This document shows, in pieces, positions 1 through 4,172 of a DNA stretch of 5,273 nucleotides. A program made the position numbers and the translations under genes. The DNA lies in the NCBI GenBank assembly GCA_030149625.1, contig JASLHP010000400.1, positions 1 to 5,273 of the forward strand, read 5' to 3'. A model generated the notes under the pieces. It made no database searches, was not told where the DNA came from, and saw only the letters and a list, made by a program, of their open reading frames with translations. The DNA is from Solirubrobacteraceae bacterium. GTDB lineage: Bacteria; Actinomycetota; Thermoleophilia; Solirubrobacterales; Solirubrobacteraceae. The stretch's first letter is position 1; each line of letters starts with the position of its first letter.

Positions 1-357
1 CTCGCCGATGATCATCGACTCCAGGCCGGCGGTCACGCGATACAGCTGACGCGCGGCGTCGCAGTTGCGCGGCGAGTAGATCGCGTCGGCGAGCTCCGTC
101 GGGCGAATCTCCGCGCGCCGCGCGAGCAGCCCGAGCACGTCTGCCTCGGCGTTGACGAGCGACCCGCCCGCCTCGCCGACGACGAGGTAGACCTCGGTGC
201 GGTTGCAGGTGGAGATCACGACCGCCTCGCGCACGTCGGCGGTGGCGGTCGCCTGGCTGGCGAACTCGGCGGCCTCGTGCTCGCTGAAGGCCAGCCGTTC
301 GCGCAACGCGACCGGCGCCGTCTTGTGCGAGATGCCGAGCGCCAGCAGCTCGCTCAT
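1..357 (-). CDS. hemA: Glutamyl-tRNA reductase, N-terminal 119 residues (cut by window edge)
   Basis: GluTR reduces glutamyl-tRNA(Glu) with NADPH to glutamate-1-semialdehyde, the first committed step of C5-pathway tetrapyrrole synthesis in the cytoplasm. The reading frame is open from an ATG at 357 to the left edge, so only the catalytic N-terminal domain is visible. It starts MSELLALGISHKTAPVALRE, a typical GluTR opening. STCNRTEVY at residues 49-57 holds the nucleophilic Cys51, and GLESMIIGE at 111-119 is the conserved segment before the NADPH domain. Residue 104 is Gln (AARQLYRV), where most GluTRs have a conserved His (HL[FM]RV). The gene begins 13 bp after the ccmD stop, with only a weak AGG upstream, so it is probably co-transcribed and translationally coupled with the ccm genes. 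The identification is secure; the C-terminal two thirds are outside the window. Confidence 0.96.
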   Translation of the reverse strand, partial: MSELLALGISHKTAPVALRERLAFSEHEAAEFASQATATADVREAVVISTCNRTEVYLVVGEAGGSLVNAEADVLGLLARRAEIRPTELADAIYSPRNCDAARQLYRVTAGLESMIIGE

Positions 358-370
358 CGGGCAACCTGGC

Positions 371-652
371 TCATGCCGGCGCCGACTCGCGCTGCTGGTC
401 GTGATCGCCTGAGCGAGCATGTGGGCTCGTCGTCGTCTGCTCGCCCTCCGGGGACGCTGCGGGCATGCTCAGCAGCGCGCCGAGCTCGCGCTCGATGCGG
501 CTGAGGCGGATCGCCATGATCGCCACGTAGATCAGCACGAGCGCGAACAGCACGACGTACGCGCCGGCGACGTACCTGCCCGCGGTGTGCAGCGGCAGCG
601 CTGGGATCTCCCCCGTCGGGAGCGCCGCGGCGAGGATTGCGGCCGGCGTCAA
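371..652 (-). CDS. ccmD: CcmD-like small membrane protein of haem export/cytochrome c maturation
   Basis: This is a 93-residue single-span protein. The N-terminus is short (1-25), one hydrophobic helix covers about 27-48 (RYVAGAYVVLFALVLIYVAI), and a basic segment with RLSRIEREL follows at 49-57. That Tyr-rich helix followed by Arg and Glu residues is the CcmD pattern. In the known system, CcmD associates with CcmABC and helps release holo-CcmE. The tail (about 62-93) is polar, low-complexity and probably disordered; typical CcmD proteins are somewhat shorter. The start is TTG: it is the first possible start, overlaps the ccmC stop as TTGA, and has a GGAGG 9 nt upstream. The next Met lies inside the membrane helix. 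Its position directly after ccmC supports the call. Sequence signal in such small proteins is weak, so family membership rests on both pattern and context. Confidence 0.8.
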   Translation of the reverse strand: MTPAAILAAALPTGEIPALPLHTAGRYVAGAYVVLFALVLIYVAIMAIRLSRIERELGALLSMPAASPEGEQTTTSPHARSGDHDQQRESAPA

Positions 653-1422
653 AGCGCTGGACCTCCGCTAGCGCGCGCTGGTACCGTCGTCCCGTGCGGC
701 AGAGAAGGGGCGGCGCTGCGTGCTCGCGGGGCCGCCCCGGCGGTCTCTCCGGCCAGACGCCTGCGCAGCGCGCGCAGTTGCGCGCGCGTGTGCTTTGCCG
801 TCAGCTCGTACTTGCACAGCGTCGCGAACAGCAGCGCCAATGCCGCCAGCGAGACGAGGAACGTCAGCGCCATCGGTCCGGGCAGGTTGGACGTGCTGCC
901 CAGCACGCGCGGGTGCAGGTAGGCGGTGGACAGTCGCACGGCGATGAAGTTCATCGGCACGAACGCGCCGGCGGTGATCGCGAACACGGACGCGTAGCGC
1001 GACTGGCGCTCGGGGTCCTCGATCGCGAAGCGCAGCGGCTGGTAGGTCGCGTAGAGCAGGAAGATGATCAGGAACGACACGAGCGTCGGCTCGCTCCAGA
1101 CCCACCAGTGGCCCCACGAGCCCTTCGCCCAGATCGAGCCCGTGATGAGCGTGCCGACGGCGAAGATCAGGCTCATGTGGATGACGACGTAGGAGCGCAC
1201 GTCCCAACGCGGGTCGCGTGTGCGCAGGTGCTGGATCGCGAGCAGGCCGCCGAGCACGAACCCACATAGCGCGATGATCGCGAGTGGCACGTGTACGTAG
1301 AAGATCTTCTGCAGGAAGCCCTGTTCGGCTTCCAGCGGCGCGTAGAAGAAGACCATGCCGAGCGAGGCCGCCATCGCGACGGCCGCGGAGATGCTCAGCG
1401 TGCGCAGACCCTTGCCGTACAT
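649..1422 (-). CDS. ccmC: Haem exporter/handling protein CcmC (WWD-domain cytochrome c maturation protein)
   Basis: CcmC is an integral membrane protein that binds haem at the outer face of the membrane and, with CcmD, loads it onto CcmE. The 257-residue product has about six hydrophobic segments (roughly 10-28, 43-63, 79-98, 114-128, 144-162, 183-202). The two family haem-ligand histidines appear to be kept: H44 in FYVHVP and H170 in AYLHP. The tryptophan-rich loop is W103-G-H-W-W-V-W-S-E-P112. In canonical CcmC it reads WGxWWxWD, so Ser110 stands where Asp is usual. The tail after about 205 is Arg/Ala-rich and cytoplasmic-looking, longer than in typical CcmC. The ATG at 1422 lies 7 bp after the ccmB stop. 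A GGAGG 12 nt upstream, inside the last ccmB codons, supports it. The 3' end overlaps ccmD by 4 bp. CcsA and CcmF share the WWD fold, but length, neighbours and overall match favour CcmC. Confidence 0.92.
   Translation of the reverse strand: MYGKGLRTLSISAAVAMAASLGMVFFYAPLEAEQGFLQKIFYVHVPLAIIALCGFVLGGLLAIQHLRTRDPRWDVRSYVVIHMSLIFAVGTLITGSIWAKGSWGHWWVWSEPTLVSFLIIFLLYATYQPLRFAIEDPERQSRYASVFAITAGAFVPMNFIAVRLSTAYLHPRVLGSTSNLPGPMALTFLVSLAALALLFATLCKYELTAKHTRAQLRALRRRLAGETAGAAPRARSAAPSLPHGTTVPARASGGPAL
662..666 (-). promoter_or_regulatory. Ribosome-binding site deciding the TTG start of ccmD
   Basis: GGAGG on the minus strand, inside the end of ccmC, lies 9 nt before the TTG at 652. There is no ATG or GTG start before the membrane helix, so this site supports the rare TTG codon and the 4-bp TTGA overlap. 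Confidence 0.7.
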
Positions 1423-1429
1423 GGCTTTG

Positions 1430-2176
1430 TTAATCCTCCAGGAGGAAGTCGAACAGGGCGTAGGCGATCAGCCCGAACACCAGATCATAGAGCCCCAGCG
1501 TCAGCAGCCAGCGGATGGGAGGCCCACCCGCGCCGCCCGCGTGGGTCTGGACGAGTAGCGGCGAGACCGCGCGCGCGCCGCCGATCACGATCGGCACGAA
1601 CAGCGGCAGCGAGAGCAGCGGCCCGAGTAGATCGCGCGCGCGAGTGCGAACTGCCAGCGCGGCGACGAGCGTGCCGATCACGGCGACGCCGACGTCGCCG
1701 AGCGCGAGCGTCGCGAGCAGGCCGCCGAGCGCGGGGCCGAGCGGCGCGCCGAGCAGCAGCAGCGCGAAGGCGGGCACTGCGACGAGCTCGAGCACGACGA
1801 GAAAGGCGAGCAACGTGAGCAGCTTCGCGACGAACATCGCGCTGCGGTCGACGGGCGCGAGCAGGAAGCCGTCGAAGCCGCCTTGGTCCGCGTCGGCGAC
1901 GAACAGCCGGTTGACGCCGAGGATCGCGGCGAACAGCAGCGTCACCCATAGGATTCCGGCGGCGAGGTCGCCTTCGACGCTGCCGCGGTTCAGCGCGAAG
2001 TGGAACACGACGAACGTGGTCACCGCGAACAGCGACATGCCCGGGACAGACTCGAGCGTGCGCAGCTCGACGAGCAGCTCCTTGCGCAGCAGCGCGCCGA
2101 CCGTGCGCCACAAGCCGACCGTCTGCACGGCTCGTGCGGGCTGGTGCGCTCGCGTCTGGGTCCGTGCTCCGCTCAT
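1430..2176 (-). CDS. ccmB: Haem exporter membrane subunit CcmB
   Basis: CcmB is the membrane permease that pairs with the CcmA ATPase; the complex drives release of haem-loaded CcmE. The product has 248 residues. A polar N-terminus (1-24) precedes the family-like amphipathic segment TVGALLRKELLVELRT (about 25-40), then about six hydrophobic segments (near 48-62, 73-89, 115-142, 150-176, 187-202, 226-243). The stretch LGVNRLFVADADQGGFDGFLLAPVDRS (86-112) matches the characteristic CcmB loop with its acidic residues and LLAP. The reading frame is open much further upstream, through the out-of-frame ccmA region. The true start is the ATG at 2176: it overlaps the ccmA stop as ATGA and has GGAG 8 nt upstream. 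The family is typically near 220 residues, so the N-terminus is slightly long. Translational coupling to ccmA implies matched subunit amounts. Confidence 0.93.
   Translation of the reverse strand: MSGARTQTRAHQPARAVQTVGLWRTVGALLRKELLVELRTLESVPGMSLFAVTTFVVFHFALNRGSVEGDLAAGILWVTLLFAAILGVNRLFVADADQGGFDGFLLAPVDRSAMFVAKLLTLLAFLVVLELVAVPAFALLLLGAPLGPALGGLLATLALGDVGVAVIGTLVAALAVRTRARDLLGPLLSLPLFVPIVIGGARAVSPLLVQTHAGGAGGPPIRWLLTLGLYDLVFGLIAYALFDFLLED
1435..1439 (-). promoter_or_regulatory. Ribosome-binding site of ccmC
   Basis: GGAGG on the minus strand lies 12 nt before the ATG at 1422, within the last codons of ccmB. The spacing is slightly long. It suggests that ribosomes finishing ccmB re-initiate on ccmC. 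Confidence 0.6.
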
Positions 2177-2859
2177 CTGTAGAGCTCCGTGATCTCGTCG
2201 CGATCGACGTGGGCCGCCGCGCGCAACAGCGCCGGACGTCCGGCGCGCAGCCCGAGCACGACGTCCGCCTCCGCGAGTCCGCTGCCCGGGTCGTGGCTGC
2301 AGATCACGCGTGTGCGCCTTTTCCCGTCCCCACCCACGCCGATCAGCGGCGCCACCAGCTCGACGGCGGCGGGGTCGAGGTTCGAGTGGGGCTCGTCGAG
2401 CAGCAGCAGCTCGGGATCGTTCAGCACGGCGCGCGCGACCGCGACGCGTTGCACCATGCCGCGCGAGAGCGTGCGCAGTGGCTCGTTCGCGCGTGAGTCC
2501 ATCGCCACCGCCTCCAGCAGCTCGCTCACGCGCTCGTTGCCGACGCCGTGCAATCGTGCGTGAAAGCGCAGGTTCTCGCGCGCGGTCAGCTCGCGGTAGA
2601 GCAGCGGCTCGTGACCCAGCAGCCCGACGTGTCCGCGTAGCGCCCATGCTTCCTCGGGGAGCCTGTGGCCCATTACGCGGATGTCCCCGGCGTGCGGGCG
2701 CAGCAGCGTCGCGAGCACGCGCAGCAGCGTCGTCTTGCCCGCGCCGTTGGGGCCGAACACGACCAGCGTCTGGCCCTCGGCGAGCGACAGCGAGACGTCG
2801 CTCAGCGCTTCGCGCTCTCCGTAGTGCCGAGCCAGCCCTTCGAGCTCGAGCGCGGGCAT
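2173..2859 (-). CDS. ccmA: Haem exporter ATP-binding subunit CcmA (ABC ATPase)
   Basis: This is a 228-residue single ABC ATPase domain, the energising cytoplasmic subunit of CcmAB. The motifs are in order. Walker A is GPNGAGKT (36-43). The Q-loop region is GLLGHEPLLYRELTARENLRF (79-99), where GHEP is the CcmA-like form with His in place of Gln. The signature is LSRGMVQR (131-138), a variant of LSGGQ also seen in other small exporter ATPases. Walker B is LLLLDEP (151-157) with catalytic Glu156, then the D-loop SNLD and the switch His189 in SHD. The start chosen is the ATG at 2859, giving MPALELEGLARHYG, the usual beginning of such domains. The frame stays open to an ATG at 2934, but that extension is Arg-rich and unlike the family. 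No strong Shine-Dalgarno is visible. This is the first gene of the ccmABCD-hemA run and overlaps ccmB by 4 bp. Confidence 0.94.
   Translation of the reverse strand: MPALELEGLARHYGEREALSDVSLSLAEGQTLVVFGPNGAGKTTLLRVLATLLRPHAGDIRVMGHRLPEEAWALRGHVGLLGHEPLLYRELTARENLRFHARLHGVGNERVSELLEAVAMDSRANEPLRTLSRGMVQRVAVARAVLNDPELLLLDEPHSNLDPAAVELVAPLIGVGGDGKRRTRVICSHDPGSGLAEADVVLGLRAGRPALLRAAAHVDRDEITELYR
2185..2188 (-). promoter_or_regulatory. Ribosome-binding site fixing the ccmB start
   Basis: GGAG on the minus strand lies 8 nt before the ATG at 2176. Together with the ATGA overlap, it selects this start in a frame that stays open far upstream within ccmA. Confidence 0.65.
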
Positions 2860-3057
2860 GCGCGCATCGTATCCGCAAGCCGCCTCGCCTCGGCCGCGGG
2901 CAAGCCGGCGGGCTCTACTACAAAAGGGCCACATGGCCGCGCATTTTTTAGACGCGGGGGAACAGCGAGCTTACGCAACTCTTCTGTGTCAGTTCGAGTT
3001 TTTAGGGCATGATCATCATGTGCACTTCGAACGATCTCATCGCGTAGCGCCGGCGTG
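2860..3057. promoter_or_regulatory. Divergent intergenic region, probable promoter zone for ccmA operon
   Basis: This 198-bp gap separates ccmA (minus) from the small acidic gene (plus). Both transcripts must start here or nearby, because the two genes diverge. The part next to ccmA (2860-2925) is GC-rich. The stretch 2940-3040 is less so and holds T6 at 2944-2949, T5 at 2999-3003 and the nested palindromes. No clear sigma-70-like promoter pair was found by eye. Confidence 0.45.
2992..3032. promoter_or_regulatory. Nested inverted repeats, candidate operator in a divergent intergenic region
   Basis: A perfect 13-bp inverted repeat, CATGAT-C-ATCATG (3008-3020), lies between outer arms GTTCGA (2992-2997) and TCGAAC (3027-3032). 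The inner element has a one-base centre, so it suits a dimeric DNA-binding protein rather than an RNA hairpin. It lies 149 bp upstream of ccmA and 38 bp upstream of the small plus-strand gene, in the most A/T-rich part of the window (about 2940-3040). I could not assign convincing -35/-10 elements on either strand. The regulatory role is inferred from symmetry and position only. Confidence 0.4.
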
Positions 3058-3216
3058 ATGGACCCGAGAGACTGGCCGCTGGATCCCGTAGCCGCCGCGG
3101 CGGTCGTCGTGCGCGTCGTCGAAGACCTCGACGACAGCGACGAAGACCAGCGCGACGAGCTTCTGTATGACCTCGTGAGCGCCGCGTGGGGCACCCTCTG
3201 GGCGCTCGACCAATGA
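3058..3216 (+). CDS. Small acidic hypothetical protein (52 residues)
   Basis: I do not recognise this gene. It begins MDPRDWPLDPVAAAAVVVRV and continues with an Asp/Glu-rich stretch (about 22-37), then a tryptophan-containing hydrophobic end, AAWGTLWALDQ. The product is strongly acidic and looks mostly helical, with no signal peptide and no Cys. It is the only plus-strand gene I can support. Evidence that it is coding: 43 of 51 sense codons end in G or C, first codon positions are rich in G, and there is no internal stop over the whole 52 codons. The frame is closed 15 codons upstream of the GTG at 3055, so the start is GTG 3055 or ATG 3058; neither has a good ribosome-binding site. It diverges from ccmA across a 198-bp region and converges on the siroheme gene. 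The antisense frame is also open but has a less coding-like codon pattern. Expression is unproven. Confidence 0.55.
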   Translation: MDPRDWPLDPVAAAAVVVRVVEDLDDSDEDQRDELLYDLVSAAWGTLWALDQ

Positions 3217-3239
3217 GGCTCTAGACGCGCCGGCAGTGC

Positions 3240-3399
3240 CAGGCATGCAGTGGGCTAGGCACGCAGCGCGCCAGGCGGGCAGTGCGCTAAGCGGGCGGCG
3301 CGTCAGGCTGGCGGCGCGCTAGGCGGGCGACGCGCTAGGCATGCAGCGCGCCAGGCGGGCAGTGCGCCAGGCGGGCGGCGCGCTAGGCGGGCAGCGCGT
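3240..3399. repeat. Ten-copy 16-bp tandem repeat (GC-rich minisatellite)
   Basis: Ten consecutive units of exactly 16 bp begin at 3240, 3256, 3272, 3288, 3304, 3320, 3336, 3352, 3368 and 3384. The consensus is YAGGCGGGCRGYGCGC. A degenerate partial copy precedes them (about 3228-3239). Units 2-4 (3256-3303) and 7-9 (3336-3383) match at 44 of 48 positions, giving an 80-bp higher-order period of five units. The array fills most of the gap between two convergent genes. Its last unit contains the TAG stop and final five sense codons of the siroheme gene. The period is not a multiple of three, so this is not a coding repeat. There are no unique spacers, so it is not CRISPR. Recurring GCGCGC blocks could pair in RNA of either strand. 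Confidence 0.93.
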
Positions 3400-4147
3400 G
3401 TGCGCTCTGTGCCCGCGCGATCAGCTCGCGTACGGCCCGATCGCCGGCTTCGCTGTCGTCCTTGCGCAGCAGCGCGATCGGATCGGGGTCGCCGTTGACG
3501 ATCCCCTCGAAGAAGTCCTTGCGCTCCCGATACGTGGGCAGTGTGCTCTTCGCCCAGCCGCGCGCCTCGTTGAGCAGCATCGCCAGCCGCGCGTATGACT
3601 CGCCGAACTGCGCTTCGATCTCGCGCTTCATGCGCTTGGCCAGCGCCGGCGAGGCGCCGGCCGTGGAGATCGCGATCGCGAGCGGGCTCATGCGCACGAT
3701 CGCCGGCAGGATGAAGTTGCACAGCGGCGGCACATCGACGACGTTGACGAGCATCGCGCGCCGCTCCGCGTCCTCGTAGACGGCGATGTTGACGCTGGTG
3801 TCGTTGGTGGCCGCGATCGCCATGAACGCGCCCTCGAGATCCGCGGCGCCGAGGTAGTCGCGCCGCTCCCAGCGGATCGAGCCCTCGCGCGCGTACTCCG
3901 CGAGCGCCGGCTCGGCCGTCGGCGCAATCAGCGTCACGTCGGCGTCGCACGCGAGCAGCCCCTCGACCTTCTCGAGGCCGACCTCGCCGCCGCCGATCAC
4001 CAGGCAACGGCGGGTGGGCGGGCCCGATAGCTTCAGGCAGGCGATGTAGAACGGGGTGTCGAGCATCCCCTGCACGCAGCTCTGGTCGCAGATCCCCCTG
4101 CGCAGCTGACAGACGCACTCCTTGCCGGCGTAGGCCTGGGCGGGCAT
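3383..4147 (-). CDS. cysG: Precorrin-2 dehydrogenase / sirohydrochlorin ferrochelatase (siroheme synthase N-domain type)
   Basis: This enzyme oxidises precorrin-2 to sirohydrochlorin with NAD+, and in the bifunctional members inserts Fe2+ to give siroheme, the cofactor of sulfite and nitrite reductases. The product of 254 residues corresponds to Met8p or the CysG N-domain only; no methyltransferase domain is present. The Rossmann motif is [18 protein letters not shown] (48-65). [11 protein letters not shown] (110-120) and [16 protein letters not shown] (135-150) follow; Asp138 aligns with the catalytic Asp of Met8p/Cys[20 protein letters not shown] (160-178) is the family dimer segment. The usual family start would be near Met28 (MLDTPFY). 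The ATG at 4147 adds 27 residues containing four Cys (11, 13, 20, 24) with GC-ending codons, and a stop lies two codons upstream. The last codons (HALPA-stop) lie in the end copy of a 16-bp tandem array. It follows the ALDH gene by 25 bp, so the two may be co-transcribed. Confidence 0.92.
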   Translation of the reverse strand: MPAQAYAGKECVCQLRRGICDQSCVQGMLDTPFYIACLKLSGPPTRRCLVIGGGEVGLEKVEGLLACDADVTLIAPTAEPALAEYAREGSIRWERRDYLGAADLEGAFMAIAATNDTSVNIAVYEDAERRAMLVNVVDVPPLCNFILPAIVRMSPLAIAISTAGASPALAKRMKREIEAQFGESYARLAMLLNEARGWAKSTLPTYRERKDFFEGIVNGDPDPIALLRKDDSEAGDRAVRELIARAQSAHALPA

Positions 4148-4172
4148 GCGCTAAGCGTAGCCGGGCGTCTCG

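Noticed and set aside
649..1422. Assignment of the WWD protein as CcsA or CcmF instead of CcmC
   Set aside because: Length (257 residues), H44 and H170 positions and direct linkage to ccmAB and ccmD fit CcmC. CcmF is much longer, and CcsA pairs with ResB/Ccs1, which is absent here.
2177..2878. Long upstream extension of the ccmB frame (start near 2878) giving a 482-residue protein
   Set aside because: The extension is an Arg/Ala-rich out-of-frame reading of ccmA. The ATG at 2176 has an SD and an ATGA overlap, and it gives a normal CcmB length.
2860..2934. N-terminal extension of CcmA to an ATG at 2934
   Set aside because: The 25 extra residues are Arg-rich, unlike the ABC family, and lack an SD. 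The ATG at 2859 starts exactly at the domain.
2924..2950. Intrinsic terminator (GGCCACATGGCC followed by T6)
   Set aside because: The stem is only 4-5 bp with a tiny loop, the T-run is displaced, and no plus-strand gene lies upstream to terminate.
3009..3047. 12-codon upstream ORF (MIIMCTSNDLIA) as a leader peptide for the small gene
   Set aside because: It is very short, has no well-spaced SD for its first ATG, and is explained by the palindrome sequence.
3037..3246. Minus-strand frame opposite the small acidic gene
   Set aside because: It occupies the same codon register antisense to a frame with better coding bias, and it runs into the repeat array.
3240..3399. CRISPR array
   Set aside because: The 16-bp units abut directly with no unique spacers, and no cas genes are present.
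3303..4118. Alternate minus-strand frame through the siroheme gene and the tandem repeat
   Set aside because: It is a shadow of the well-identified siroheme enzyme. Its Arg/Pro/Ala composition is typical of out-of-frame GC-rich DNA.
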